Origin: Azadirachta indica
Lineage: Eukaryota; Streptophyta; Magnoliopsida; Sapindales; Meliaceae
Assembly (NCBI GenBank): GCA_022749755.1
Contig: JAGQDM010000070.1
Span: 3,237,792-3,301,791 of the forward strand
DNA length: 64,000 bases
Reading direction: 5' to 3'
This document shows positions 46,230 through 60,200 of the stretch, piece after piece; within the stretch, counting starts at the first letter, position 1, and each line of letters opens with the position of its first letter. The notes under the pieces were generated by a model. That model was not told the origin of the DNA, searched no databases, and was given only the letters and a program-made list of their open reading frames with translations. Both the position numbers and the translations under genes were made by a program.

Positions 46230-48766
46230 CTTTAAGCCATTCTTCATATACCTCAGCTCCGAGAATATAAGTGGTTCGTTTTGTTTCTGTTTCTATACGC
46301 AATTCAAGATTTCGTTTGTGTTCATGTTGGCGATTTCTGATGTGAATTCGGCGGGTCGTCCCCCCTTCCTACGGGTTCCCCCACCGACCCAGTGACACAC
46401 CAACCTCGCCCCCCCTCCCTTTCTCCGATCATAAAGCCCCCTTCTTCCTTTCTTTGTCTTTCATCCCCCCCCCAAGTAAGTAAGGCCCCGTTCTTTCGTC
46501 TTCAAAAAAAAAAAAAAAAAAAAGAAAATAGGGGCGAAGCGCCCGTTTGAAGTGGCGAAGGCCTATGCTAAAGTAAGAAAGAAAGTACGTTAAGGTTACG
46601 AAGTAAGGTCGCTGGTTAAGGAAAGCTCAGGTTATGAAATCGCTTAGCCGTTAATTAATTATTCTAATTATTCTAATTAATTAATTAAGTTTAAAAGTCA
46701 AGTAGTAGTGAGGCGTCGGTACGGAGTTGCGTCAGCTGTAGATATAGACTAGGCTAAGGTAAGGGACGGACTGAATCTCTTCACTTACACCTTACACTTC
46801 CGCTGAGTCTAACGAGGCTCAGGTGCGGAGCCTGAAACTGTGGACCGAGACTACGCAAAGGTAGAACACCATAGAAACTTCACTGACTTTATCATAAACC
46901 TTGATTTCGCTACGCTCAATAAGAACCCGGAATAGCAGAAATCGGTTCGTGTTCCGCTTCCAAAGTCAGTCGTCTTTGCCCAAGTGTGAACTGCAGACGA
47001 CTCCCCGGTGGTTCCATTCCTTCTTACTTGACTTCTGGGTCAACCCAACCCGAATGGGAAGAAAAGGGTCAGCCAAACAGCAGTCCACTTTGTACATTTT
47101 CTGAGGCAGCCAATCAGGCATTTTAGAAAAGGGAAGGGAACTTCTCACCGAAGGAGGCAGTAGGAATGAAGGAGGCGGGAAGCTACCGCTTCTAGAATGC
47201 AAGCTTATCCTTGACTTTTTTTAGAGCGTACCACTATTGAAATAATAAAAAAAAAAGTTTATGGATGAAGTAATCGGAGTGACAAATGGTTACGGTTGCG
47301 GAAACCGGAGAAAGTCGGGAACCGTCGGTTTTGAATCAAAGTAGCGACGAGCCGAGTACTACGACTACAGGGGGGGAAGCTTTGCTTCGTAGACAGCTTC
47401 GCTTCCTCGTCGCTTCTTTCTGGCGACTAGCTTCTCAAGCGGGTGGCTTGGTAAGCAAGCTACCTTCAGCATCGGTCAAATCCCTATCAATAATAGGCCG
47501 GAATGGTGGGGAAGGAGGCGCCCTCCCTACTTCAATGGAAAGGAAAGGGGGGAATCGCCGTTTCACAGCCGCTCCTCTACAACTACCTTTCGCCTAACAT
47601 GATCACGAACGAAGACAGAGAGAATTGCGTAGATAGGAGGACGAAACGAACCAACCCATTTGGGAACGATTGAAGAAAGAAAGAGAATGGTGGCCCCTTT
47701 CGCCCAGGGGACATCGTCGGAGAACAATGTCGGGGACAGGGTGAGAACCTTCCCTTCCGTTGGTTACGCCTTTGTTGTGTTGGTTCTTTTTAGAGATATG
47801 GAGATAGATCCAGATAGAGATCTATATCTTTCTATCGATAGATAGATTGAGAAATGGATATTGATCTGGTTTCAAGATCTATGAACAAGAGAGATCCCTA
47901 AATATCCATTTGAAAAAAGAGATGAATAGGCGGAGCCAGCTGAAGGAAGGGCGCTAACGCACCCCTGCAATCTTTCTAAAGCAACAAGCGAGAAACTTGA
48001 CTTTCAACTTGTTGAAAGACTATTAGAATAAGAATATTAATTTTTAAAGTAAAGGCGCGTTAGCCTATCTAGTTGGTTGGGGCCTTTTCTTGCTCGTTAG
48101 CGCCCCCCTACCCTAAACGATTAGTTTAGTCATAAAGGAACTCAAGTTTCGCCTTTTGACAACCTTACTAATAGAAAGGGGAAAGATGCGCTCAAGCATG
48201 CGAAGAAAGCTCTTCGAGCTTCCCTTATATTATAGTATAGAAAGGTTTGTAGAAAGGGGCTTCTTCTTTTATCCCAACAATCTAAATAGAAAGAAAAATA
48301 AGTAGAGGCTTCAAGGCTTGTAGTTTAGGGGTGCGCAGGGACAGGAAGGCCCAACCTATCCAAGGGGCTAGCGCGCAATGGCTTTCTCTGATAGGGGCTC
48401 GCTTCTTCAAGCGGAGCTTGCTGCTTTTCATTTTGATAGGAGTAGGTGCTTGCTGCTCGTCAAAGCCGTAGCTTGCTGCTCGCTTGCTGTCTACTAAACG
48501 GGCCTTCACTGTCCGCCCGGCCCCTATCTTTGTTGTAAAGTGAAGTCAAATCAATGAAGTGAACAGCCCAACCTCTTTGTTTGAAGCTTTTCCAAAAAGC
48601 TTCTACTTGTTTTGATTTTGAAGCTTTTCTTCCCCTAATTCCAAAACACAACAATAGACTTGCAATGCAACTATAGTATAGGAAAAAGCTTCTCTTTGAT
48701 AGCGGTCATAGGGGGTTCAGAAAGGATCTGATCGTAGATAGAGACTGAAACCTGTGCGGGGGTAGG
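46230..48766. other. Intergenic between trnE and trnH
   Basis: No recognised gene. It holds an A run near 46505-46523, an AT-only palindromic stretch of TTAATTAA/ATTCTAATT units at 46651-46688, a GATA/ATCT-rich stretch at 47810-47845 and the second copy of the 47-bp repeat at 48366-48412. The open frames 47286-47597 and 47660-47845 have no motif. Confidence 0.5.
48366..48412. repeat. 47-bp dispersed direct repeat, copy 2
   Basis: Second copy of the repeat at 10433-10479, same orientation, one base different. Just beyond it the sequence AGCTTGCTGCT recurs three times (48416-48482), a small local array. Confidence 0.9.
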
Positions 48767-48842
48767 GGCGGATGTAGCCAAGTGGATCAAGGCAGTGGAT
48801 TGTGAATCCACCACGCGCGGGTTCAATCCCCGTCGTTCGCCC
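48767..48842 (+). tRNA. trnH-GUG: tRNA-His(GUG), plastid-type
   Basis: 76 nt: acceptor GGCGGAT/GTTCGCC with discriminator C (typical of tRNA-His), D-arm AGCCAAGTGGATCAAGGC, anticodon loop TTGTGAA on a GTGGA/TCCAC stem (anticodon GTG), and T-arm GCGGG-TTCAATC-CCCGT. Angiosperm mitochondria use a plastid-derived tRNA-His, so this gene is likely functional. It is separate from the large plastid insert, and no psbA sequence was seen next to it, as expected of an old, independently fixed transfer. Confidence 0.93.
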
Positions 48843-49890
48843 ATCAATAAATGGACCATTTGTTACGGAGACACAAGACAAACCTAGAATAGAAAGAATT
48901 TTTTCTGCAAGTCATGCTTTCAAACGCATCCAAGCAATTGGTATCCGATTGAAAGATAGAAACCATAGATTCGCGTCGCCTACTTGCTGAAAGCACAAAT
49001 GGAATGGCTGATCATTCATTGTATGAAGTTTTTCATTTGTTGACCTCACTAATCAGCCTTACACTTTTGAGTTCATAATGAATGAAATGAACCCCCGGAT
49101 GAAGATTTTTCTCCTCTCCCTTTTACTAAACCATGGGGAGCCCCGAGTAGTTTACCGGGCTAATTTAGTTGTCGTGACGATACCTTTCTTAGTGGAAGAT
49201 CGGAAAAGACTTCTCTTCATCACGAGACTGATCGGATTTGCCGTAGACACCCGAGAGACCTCCACAAGGCAGGCTAAAAGAGTAAGAGGACAACAAGCAA
49301 AGAGTTATGCTTTCATTTCTTTGTTGAGATTGAAAGAAAGTTATTTAGGTAAGTATAATGCACGCAGGCCAAGTCAAGATATCAAATTCCTTACCTTTTC
49401 TAGTAGTCTTAATGACTAGTAGTTTTAAGCCTTAAGAAAGCGAACCGGTTTTTTTTTTTTTCGGTTCCTTCGTCTTAAGTCAAGTTCAGTTTACTTTTTC
49501 GATTCTCCACTCTTAGTCGAGCTGATGGCGAGATCGATTTTTTTTTTTTTCGTTCGAGGTTCAAGAGAAAAAGAGAGGAACCACCGCCCAATGGTGCTTT
49601 TACGAAAGTAGTACGGTCACCGGTGGCACCGGTGGCTAAGAGCCTTTCCTCATTCTTGAAGCCTGAAAGCCAATTGAATCAAATGGCTTTGCGTTTTAGT
49701 TGGTGTTCAGTGTATCGTACTGTTTCGAAAATCATGCTTTGCATTCCAAGTGAGATCAAAGCGCCCCTCTCTACCAACATGAAGCTCGTTGCCAGAATAG
49801 ATCGAATGGTTTCTAATAACGTATTATTATTATATTATTAACCGTTTCGTTTTTCTTTCAAATTTAGAATCAGCCGAGAAGGAGATCACT
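48843..49890. other. Intergenic, one unassigned ORF
   Basis: No known gene. The plus-strand frame 49078-49419 (113 codons, starting MNEMNPRMKIFLLSLLLNHG) is open but has no recognised family; the first 45 residues are hydrophobic in part and the rest basic. T runs of about 12 bases lie near 49449 and 49539. Confidence 0.4.
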
Positions 49891-50032
49891 GAAGATGGGA
49901 AGAAAGAACGTGCTGTTTACCAAGTCTCTGTTGGAATATGAAAAGAAATAGACTTTTATAGAAATTATTTAGCCTTAGTCTGGGCCACCCAAAAGCTCAG
50001 ACATTACATTACTTCCTCGCTCACTCAGTAAA
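49891..50032 (+). pseudogene. Ty3/gypsy RNase H fragment (nuclear origin)
   Basis: One frame with a single internal TGA reads EDGKKERAVYQVSVGI, stop, KEIDFYRNYLALVWATQKLR, HYI. This matches the RNase H start of plant Ty3/gypsy polymerase, where G.E.AIYY.SR.L...E.NY...E...LA+V+A.QKLRHY is diagnostic. The catalytic region further on is missing. It is a short scrap, with no other retrotransposon domain next to it. Confidence 0.7.
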
Positions 50033-53000
50033 AGTGCTCGCGCGGATGGACCCAGCTGAAAAACGGATGCGCGTTAGCGCTTTACTAAACAAGCAACGGC
50101 CCTAATAAAGGCTAAAGGCGCCTTTAGGCCATGCCCTTTCTTTATCTGGGAGATGCTCCCAAATGAACAGGTGTAGAAGCTATGAAATTAGATCGACCGT
50201 AATGGAAGCGGCTAATTCGCGATAGACGAGTGGGTGAGTGTCACGGGGAGTTTTTCGAGAAAAGGTCCCATCCTTCAATATCATGATTGGGTCGACCAGA
50301 CCAGATCATGAAAATCTGAATGAAGAGGGATTCCCATGTTTAACATTTTTTACAAGTTCACTTCCGGTAAAGCGCAACTACGCCTTCCTCTCGGAGGCAC
50401 TCTAGAAGAAAAGAACAAAGAGAGAGAGAGAGGTCTTTTCACCCTAGATTTGAGCACTTGATTTCGGCAGTTGGACAAATCGACTGTGCCGAATCGAGTG
50501 TTGCTGTGGAACTCACAGCTGTCTTTCTTTATGAAGGCAGCTTTCTTCATTCGCCCCAGTTCGAGATTGTGGATCGGAAGCTGCATCCTTTTGTTTCAGA
50601 CTTTCCTACAGATTAAGCTGGATGCCCTCCTTCCTTGTTGAGAGACAGAACCCAAGCCAAGACAAGACCGATGAGAAAATGGATGAATAATATGAATTCT
50701 ATTGCCACTGTCTCTAATGAGAAAAGCTCTTTAAGATGCTTTCACGTCATTTTCTCTCATTGGAAGAAGCAAATGCGATTTCATGGGTTGTCCCTAGGAG
50801 CAAACATCCGATCAATCAATTACGGACACAAGGAAGTTAGCAGCGGACGTTAGATTTACCTATCGCCCGTTATGTATGATACACAACTACCATTCCAGAT
50901 TGGTTTTCTCTCGGAAATTAGGAGAGGCTGATAAGAAATCGTATCAGATGCTATTCCCCGCCCATCCATCGGAGAGAGGAACTGTCCTAGCTGAGCTTTA
51001 ACTCCTCGATTCAAGAGGAGCTCTCCAATAGGAGGAGAATAAGAGGTTAGCAACGTACGAACGTTTTCCAAGCGAGCCATGGGAGTCTAGATTTTGCGAG
51101 CTAGCCCAGAAAAGAGAGCGAGCCCCCGTATAAAGGTTTAGGTCCAATCATTCTCCCCATGTGCTATCGGGCATCACCGCGGGGATTAGGACATAACTCC
51201 CGTGGTTTAAGGGTAATAGGTTGGTGAATGAGGTGGTTAAGAACAAAAGGTTAGCCGGGTTTGGGATTGGTAACGGACTCGTGCGGAATGAATAATACCT
51301 AATAGCAAAATATCTGTAAAAAAAAGCATATACATGAATCGAAAGACAGATAGATATCGAAGTGGGCCAGCGAATGAGTCCACCAGCCGTCTATTTAGTA
51401 TATAACTCGTCTCTCTAGCTTGGATATAAGATCCAACCCCCTGAAGCAAGGTATGCACGAACCACTTGGGCGAGGTGGGGGCCTAAGCAAACTACCAACG
51501 GATCCTTCCACTTCTGTAACAGAGGCTAAAAGGTGCGAACGAAGAAAGCTTGTTTGGGCTTTTAAAGGCTTCGACTTGTTTTTAAAGTTGTTGTTTCCCG
51601 TCATAAGACAGCCGGCCGATACGAGGGATTGATTAGGCGCAATAGCCTGTTTGAATAGAATCGTAAACTAAACCGCTCTATCGCTACACCCGTGTTTGCC
51701 CGCAACACCTGATCTGTTTACTTACTTACTCTTACTTAGCTAAGGCTACCTTTGTCAAACAGGAAACTGTAGATCTACTTCTGCCGGGTTGGTTGCTCGC
51801 TTCCAAAGCCCTAAGCAACAGGTCCCATACTGTCCTGTCCTGAACTAGAACTAGAACAGCTAACTCGGACTCAGGGGACACTTCTGACTTGTTAGCTGCA
51901 GGTACGAACGTAGAGAGTTTGTTAGGTCCCATCCGGTCTACAAAAATAGAACTAGAACGCGAACTCGAACTACTGGCTTTACTTTACTTTCACTTTCATT
52001 AAAGTAAAGGGCTTTCTTCCTTGTCCAGCACCTTAGGTGGGCACTAGCGCACTAGACCGGTAACAGAAGAGAGGAAGGGGAATATTGATTCGGCAGGTTG
52101 TTATTGTTAGTCGTCCGTACGGTTTGTTTTGTTTACTATCATGCATGACAACCAGAGCTTTGCTTTGGCGAATGGATTGTATAGTGATGATTTTGTTTTT
52201 GATTGATTGTGCTAAGGCGGGATGCTAACCTACCGCGAACTGGTTTCTGTCTTCTTATCTTCCAAGCAGAAGGGAGTCCAAGCCATTGGTCAATGGTCGT
52301 GAGACTGCTCCTCTTGTTTGATCAGCTGAGACAGAAACAGCAGTTACCGTTGGTGAGTTACCATTGCATTGGTGGAGCTGATGGTGAAATAGAGGCATTT
52401 AATTGATCTGATCCGCGTAGGCTATATGACGGACAGACCAGCCATAAGAGAAGGAGAAACGACCCGAGAGTACATGAGACGGAGATACAGACACTGGAGA
52501 ATCAGGCGCATAAACCGCATAGGGGACACGGACCAGCCGGTAAGGTAGCTTCAAGCTGGAAGCGGAGCGAGAATAATAATACCCTTGATGGAATACTCCT
52601 CGTGATGGAATAAAGGCGCCAGCCATAAGAGGGCCAGCCATAACCAAAGAAAGAGGAGCGGCAAACTATGGGAACAGCTCTTTTCGATAGAAAGCATTAA
52701 TTAATTGGTAGGACTGATGTCTGGTTGTTGGTTAAACACCCTCCCCGCACAAACACTAATTTCATAGCTTCCGATCCGCCCTTGTGTAAGAAACGAAACG
52801 AGAGGTCCCTTCTCTTCTGCCTTTGAACTCGAGGCCCAATCAATTCGCCGAGCGAGAGACTTCCCTTCGTAAGGAGTGTTTGGGGTGGGCGTTCCCTAGT
52901 GGTTGTACTTGTCTCCTAGGGGGGTAGGGACCGTACGTAGGGGTTCCAATTAGCTAAGGGTTAGCTCTCTCTCCTCGGGAGAGTAGTGCTGATGCAACTA

Positions 53001-56000
53001 AAGGGTAATCCGCAGTGGCGGGGGAGGTGAAGGGGCATCAATCGTAACGGCGATCCCATCCGATGAAGTAGCTATGCAAGCACTACGGCCCAAACACGAG
53101 CTTGCGGTGAAAGGCTGAACCCTGGATCCGTCTCCAATGATGAATGAAAAACTACGCTCCACTCCCTTTGATGAACGTTGTTAATGCCCGGGCGGCTTAT
53201 TGGTAACCCTCAAAGCCGTTGAACCCGACGCGTCACGAAGCGAAGACTGATTTTCTTTATTTTCGAGGAAGCCTGCTTCTCAGACTCTTGTGGATTCGCC
53301 TCTTTCTTTCCTCGCTTTCACCGTTTTCAAAATTCTCTATAAGCACTATATGCTCCATCCCCGCATCAATAAGCATGTGGTAAATGACTCTTGTTTCCTC
53401 GTCAATGCCGTAATTCCCGTATTCGGCATACCTTAGTTATGAAGTCGAAATGAGATCTCCACGAATCAAAGGTGGGATTGAGCTCGAGGGATACCCAACT
53501 CCTTCGGGGATTTCTTAAAGAGGACTTCCTTCCCTTCTAGCTCAGCTTCCGCTTTCTCCGAAAAAACCACGTTTCTGAAGGCTGCGCGATAAAGTCCGCT
53601 CTCAATATCTCTTCCGTTTCTCCTCTTCCTTCACTACGAGTAATTCGTCGGAGTATTGGCAAGCCCACTTTTCTATTTCTCGGAGGAACTAAGAGACTTT
53701 CATTAATAGAAAGATAATCCATTATGTTTCTTCCCTACCAGGCCTAATTCATTCTTTTATTTAACATGAATCAATAACATTTTCCCACCCGGTGAACCTT
53801 CTTTCTTTATTCCAATCAATGACTTTCATCCTTATGATGCTACTCGGATGGATCAATTGGCCCAATCTTCCTTAGTGGAATTGGTTGGGGTTGTAAATGG
53901 TTGAACCTTTCTTATCCCCCGAGGGGAAGATTAATTTGATTTCCGCTTCTAAGAAATGAAGGTTGGATGGGACTTCATTCTCGTTACTGCCCCCACCCAC
54001 CCTTGTCTCGGGTAAGTGCTCATAGATTCATTCCCTATATAAGGGATAAGAAGGAGGGATTGAACTAATTGAATCTTGAATGAAAGTTTTATCTTATTCA
54101 CTCTCTCCCATTTCGTATCCAACCCCACCCCATATCCTTCCATCCGGGGGAGGATTCTTAATGGTAGAAAGAAAGGCTCTTCCCTATTACTATCACAATT
54201 CTCATTGCCTTTTATCCCCCAACCCACCCACGGAACATCCGGATAGACTGACTAACTATGGGTGTCAAAAAAGTTGTAAAGGCTAGTAACGGAAGGTAAG
54301 GGACTCGGGAGAGGGTGGTGCTAGGCGAGATAACGGGTGTCGAAACAAGGATACGGGTTGGGGAGGTACTGCTTTCACTGAGCCTGGAACATATTCTTCG
54401 AATGGAACTCGCGATCTAGTCCTGGATTCGGATCCTTCAATGCACCCGCCTTTGCTACTGGTGGTCCCGCCTAATTCATAATCCCTTTCTCGCTTTTTAC
54501 TCCCTATCACGAACATTCTCCTCCGGACCCTCGATTCCGAAATCCAAACCCAGGTGCATAGTTCGGTGGTGAAAGAACAGGTGCCCCGGTCTCGGTGGTT
54601 GAAGGAATGAAAATACCATAACCTGAGGTGAGGGTGCTGGGGTGCAAGGTCCAAGGTCGAGATAATCATAATCAGCTTAACCAACTGCATCTACGGGGGT
54701 TGAAACTACTGATGCTGCTGGTTAAATAGACGCAGCTGCTTCAGGCTCCATTCGTCGCCCCTCCTGCTACTGGTGATGATATTGAAATCGGTACTGCTCC
54801 CGCCTCCTATGCTACTGGGTTTCCATCTCGATCTCAATCAACGGATTCGAAAACCGGATCAACCGGCCCTACCTTAGCTTCTGCTGCTGATTAAAGGCCA
54901 ACGACTGGAAGCCTGGGTCAGACGCTGGAACCGGTGCTAGGGGGTCGGTGGGACAAGAGCCGGTTCTTATCCGGTTAGGGAGCCGGAATTGGATCTGCGG
55001 TTGCTTTAGCCTCTGCCCCCGGCCGCTTGCTTTGTATATGCATATGGCTATGGATCTCGATCTTCAACCGCTGGATATAGGTCTGGTTCATCGCTTAGCA
55101 GGTAAAGCGTTTAAGATCTTTCTGTCTCCCTGCAAATGGTTCCTAGTCAATTGGATCTGTAAAAAAGGACTCCGCCACTGGATCTCGTGCAGGGGACTAT
55201 GTCTCCGCTGTCTACTCCACCGCAGGTGGTGTCTATGCCTTTGCTACCTAAGAACTCCTCCGAACAAATATCTATTTGGGACCGGGAATAGAAAGCAGAA
55301 CAATGGGCTATCTCGATATTGATATGCTACTGATGAATCTCTCCCTGGAACCGGGTAAACTGCGAGTGCTCTCGCTTCCTCTACCTTCACTGCGAGGTAG
55401 ACTTTGCTATCACTCATCGGAAAAACCAATTGCTCGTGCTCCCGACACCAGTTCTTTAGTGCGAATGAAGATAAGTAATCAGTGTGGTTCGGGGCCCGTT
55501 AGAATTCCAACTGGATCGATAACTGAATAAAAAACGGACGGTGCTTCTTACTAGGCCTCTGTCACCACTTCCTCTACCGCAAAAAAGTTCAACTGGATAT
55601 AGATCTTTCAATCCGAGTCTTGGTCAACAAATCGTTTTTAGTGAACTAGGTAAAGGTAAACGTATTCGCATTTGCTCCTACCTTTGACCTTTGCTTCTGC
55701 TTAAATAAACTGAGCTCAGTAGTCAGGTTAAGAAGTCGTCTTTCCACTGAAACCTTGTATTCCGCGCAATAGGATCCAGAGATTATACGAGCTTATATAC
55801 TCGTATTAATCAATATACTTTTTTTTACCGGTTGCTGAGGAAGTGAGATACGTAGCCAGATAAAGTAAATTACCAAGGGGGGGCTGTATAGGCTACGCTC
55901 CTTGTTTCAAACGAATGGGATTCCGTCGATACCCGAGGATTTAAATTGAAACCAAGGCCTTTCACCAGGTTTTTTTTTTTAGTATGAAACTTGACCTTTC

Positions 56001-57231
56001 CGGGAAGATAGGAAATGCATGAATGAAGGATTCTTTCGTCAATATTTAGACTTTGAAAATTGCATTTTGTGTTGAGGTTAGCTTTGCTTTCCTGATCAGT
56101 TTCTCCGGAACAAAACTCAGGCGCTTATGAACTCGGTCACAGGCGCTTAACCTGACAAAGTAGTCTCATCCCGACAAAAGCAGTCAGTTCTTCCTATCCG
56201 AAAGAAGGACATTGTTACAACAGAATATGGGATCCATCATGGAGTATGCACATTTTTTGCTCCTGACCAGTCCGCCATACTACACACAAATCAATATACA
56301 GGATCCAGTGAATCATTCTATCCATCAAGATAAGAGGAAATTCTTCTTGTTTACCGACTGGGAAGCAAAGATAACGAGTAAAGGAGCACTTCAGAACTAA
56401 TTGGAACCAAAGAAAGAACCTGAAATAACTTATACACTCTATTTAGCCAGACAAGGAGGAAAAGAGGCATGGTTTTACCTAAGTGAGAACTGCAACAGTC
56501 ACAATAGAAGCCTTCTCAGTCAAATTTCTCACTTGAAATAGGCCGACTGTTTGTGACGAGGCAGGTTTCGTAGAGCGTTGCAATGAAACAGATCCGTCCT
56601 TCTGGTTGAGTAAGGATCATAGCCGAAGTCCTCAAATCTCGTTAAAACGCTTGAAAGCAGGCCATAGGCGAGCACAGTCCTATTTCTTATGTTGCTTGTC
56701 GGATATTGATTAGTAGGGCTTGAAAGCTTCAATCGAAGGACTGATAGTAAGCGCAGAAACCTCTTTGATAATGACTTTTAGGTTTTGTTATGACATTACT
56801 AGGAATGCTTGATGTACTGATAGTTGAGTAAGGAGTGCAAATCCATAAGAATAAGTAGTGTAGGCATAGGGCAAAAAGGCGGATCTGTACTGATAAAAGA
56901 GGAGATCGGTTCAGGAACCAAGCCGCTGAAGTGGAGTGGGAAGAAGGCGTTCTACTCGTGTGGGATTTACGGTAAGCAGTTCGTTCTAGCCTTAGTCTAA
57001 AAGAAGAAAAGAAGAAGTCATACCATGCCGGAATGGTATTTGATTTTCTACCAATAGTCTATATATGACATTCTTCCTAGAGGTATGCGGGTGCATTCAT
57101 GTGAAATAAGAAAGAAGGAATCTTTCAATAAAAAGCATAATGCTTATTCCAGGGCTACACACTACACTTTTGTCTTCTTCGAAAATAAAGAATAGAGGCG
57201 GCCTTCGACAACGCGGAAAGGAAAGAATTTT

Positions 57232-57249
57232 TTCTTAATACATAAGAGA
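57232..57249 (+). promoter_or_regulatory. Possible CRTA-type mitochondrial promoter motif
   Basis: CATAAGAGA at 57241-57249 is the nonanucleotide core of many dicot mitochondrial promoters (CRTAAGAGA). It is preceded by an AT-rich stretch (TTTTTTCTTAATA), as in known sites. No gene follows on the plus strand, so it may be a chance match or a relic. Confidence 0.25.
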
Positions 57250-60200
57250 GTAACCTCGAATTCGCAGTAACAAGTATGTAAAAACGTGGCAGCAACCTCG
57301 AGCTATAATGGTCACAAATCTATTATGTTCTTTTGAGCCTGGGTACACTTTTCTTGTAGTAGGAAGAAGAGCGACTGTTCCAGTTGATGCACGTTTAGAA
57401 ATCGAACCCGTGGCAAGCAATTCATCAGTTAAGGTAACCGACAGTCCTCCTATTCAATGATAATTTCTCTCTCTTTTCTTATGGTAGTTGGTGGCCGCCT
57501 CTTTTCACTCCCAACGGGTTCAGAAGCGAAGCTTCGTCGATCACTGCTAGCTTCATTATTTACTATTGCCCGTTTCGCATTGAACTAAGAACTACTATAG
57601 AGCACTCTATAAAGATAAAGAACACTTTGATTTGAGTTTTTTTTTGAGTTTTTTTTAACAAGATTGGGCTCATACGGCGGCGTTCAGCCTGCGTTCTTCC
57701 ATGCTGTCTCTACTAAGCTTGCATTTCGTGTGCGTGAGTCGCTTTCTTTTAGTTTTAGCCTTGACTTTCCTCTCTATCCCGGGACCCGACAAAGAAGATT
57801 TTTCGAGAAGGGTGGGTCCTACTTCTATCGATACAGAGGGGAGACTTGGGGTCATGGTCCAGCCGTAGACTTAATGCGGATAGTTTTTCAACACCACACG
57901 ACCAGGCGAAGAATGATAGTTCTAGTGGAGCTTCTGCCTAATCTTTAGTACCGCTTTGAGATTGAATCTTTAGAACCATGCGCTTAAGAGGACCTTTTTT
58001 TTTTTGGATTGGAAGTGGATCCCGAACCTGCCCTCTTTGATTGAGTTCGATTTTCATTTCGTTCCTGTCCTGGGCCAATTTCAATGCTTATTTGAGCATT
58101 TCATTGACTTGTCATACCTGAACCTGAACCTATCTGAATACATAACAAGGGATCAAAGAGGTTCTGCGCTCACGCCCTCATATCGTTATCAAAGAGGTTT
58201 CGTTGCCCCAATCTCCTATTACCGTTTCGCTGCTTGTTCTTCCCCTTCGCCTGAGAATAATAAATTCCCTTCGATGGGAGCTTACTCTTACTTAAAGGGA
58301 AACTAGCTTGCCCACTGGAAAGACTGAAACTTGAAAACGGAGGTAAGATTTATCTTATTCTTCCTAAAAAAGAGGACCGTGTAACTAGGGATCGAAGCGA
58401 GCTGAGCTGCCACGGATTGCTCCTTCGATTGCTTTAAACCTCTTTGCTGAAAGTGAAAGTGAATACATGAGAAAGACTAGAGACCCAGCTGGAGGATGCC
58501 CACTTTTTTAATCAATATCAGAGTCAGCAACCTTTGAGTAGCCTAGCCCATGAATGAGTAGAAGAGGGTTCCTCGCCCAATTCCATAGGGATTCTAAAGA
58601 AAAAGCAATCTCTATCGACCAAGCCCTTCCCACTAATCCCGTCTGCGCTTTTCTAAGATTCGGTTGCTACCCCGAGACGAAAGCCTTGGACAGCTATCCT
58701 TGCCCGCGGGAAAGCGTTCTAATGAAAGCGTTCTAACTATCTTATCTAACGATATCCTTACTAAACTCTCAGGACAGAATGACAGACCGACCCTTCCCCT
58801 TCGCTACCGACGGTTTAGGCAAGCTTACTATTGTAGGTCAAATGCTATTTCTATAGTATAAGATTCAATGTTCAAGGGGAGGTATAAGAAAGAGTAAAAT
58901 ACGCTCTTGAACGAAAGGAGAATGGTGCGTGTGATAGGGCAAGTTCTACGGTAGTTGAGGGCTCATCTCGAGCGAAAGGGGGAGCTAATTCGTCTAAGAG
59001 AGAAGGTCTGTTGGGAAAGCGAGCACCTTCTTTCATGATAAGCGAGTAAGGGTCAATATGCAACTAAGTAAGGATTTGGAGAAGTGAAGTTGCTCTGAGG
59101 TCTCTGTTCCCGGTTGAATCCTTAGCTGTAGCTCAGCAAAAAGAATAAGAAGAAGATCGGATGCTTAAGACATGCATCTCGCCAATAGAGTTAAGATTCT
59201 AGTAGAAGCTGGACTCTAACCACCGATGGCAGTTACAACTACCGAGTCTATTATTGGCTGTACTATCACCACCAATGACAGTGACAACCAAAGATTCCAT
59301 GATCAGTGATGACCTACCATAGTGCCAGGGCCGGCCGGGGCTTTGGGTTGAATGCAGACCTTATAGCTTCTTTATTGACCTTAAATATAAAATAAAATAT
59401 ACAGAATATCTATAACTATAAAGGTAGATTCGATTTCAACCACATGTATTGCGTAGATCCATTATTTTCTCTTCATAGGTCTTGTCTTGAGGGAACAGAA
59501 GAGGGGGGATTGAATGCATCCCTGATTTCCTCTTCATTCACCAGGCCGTCACGCACCCTTTCTCTTGATTGATCTTGACCTTCCTTCCCCCGTACCCGTA
59601 CTCAACCTACCAATCGGCTGATTCGCCGGTATTATGGGGCATCTGAGCCACCGACCCACTCGCGTGAGTCTGACAGGTGCGCCTGATTCATACTTCCTGC
59701 TTGTGTGACAACTTAGCTTACTTATCTCCATTCTTATCTAGAAGTAGAAGTGGCACCTGGAGCTTTACCCATCATTTCAAGTACGCTCCAATCGAAAGTT
59801 TGACGCCTTGCTTTTTAACAACAAATTTGGATCAAGATTTATACGCATTAATCATTCACTACAATTTAAGGGAATTGCTTCCTGGACTCCACATATAAAG
59901 AAAGGTAGGACTGAAATTTCACCTCAAAAAGTGGCTATTGAGCAAAGATTCATAAACGAATCCTTCGAAGACGGGGAGTATGAAATGGGTCTAACCTCTT
60001 CTGTTTAGAGAAGGGGCTTCCAAAGCTTGATGATCGAGGTAGTGCTCCTTGCTTACCATGGAGCAGGGGTGTCAATCTACAGAAATGAAAATCATAGATC
60101 TAGGCGTATATTCTATTAGTTATTCCATGGCAGGTTTTTGTTGCTAAAAGGGCAGCTTTTTGTCAAGTGATTCATGGGATACAAGGTACTGGTCTTTGAA

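Noticed and set aside
52860..53110. GC-rich folded stretch as a group II intron or rRNA piece
   Set aside because: No domain V, splice border or rRNA signature could be identified.
54283..55322. Two overlapping-region ORFs of 124-135 codons on opposite strands
   Set aside because: The stretch is low complexity with few stops in several frames, so long frames are expected by chance.
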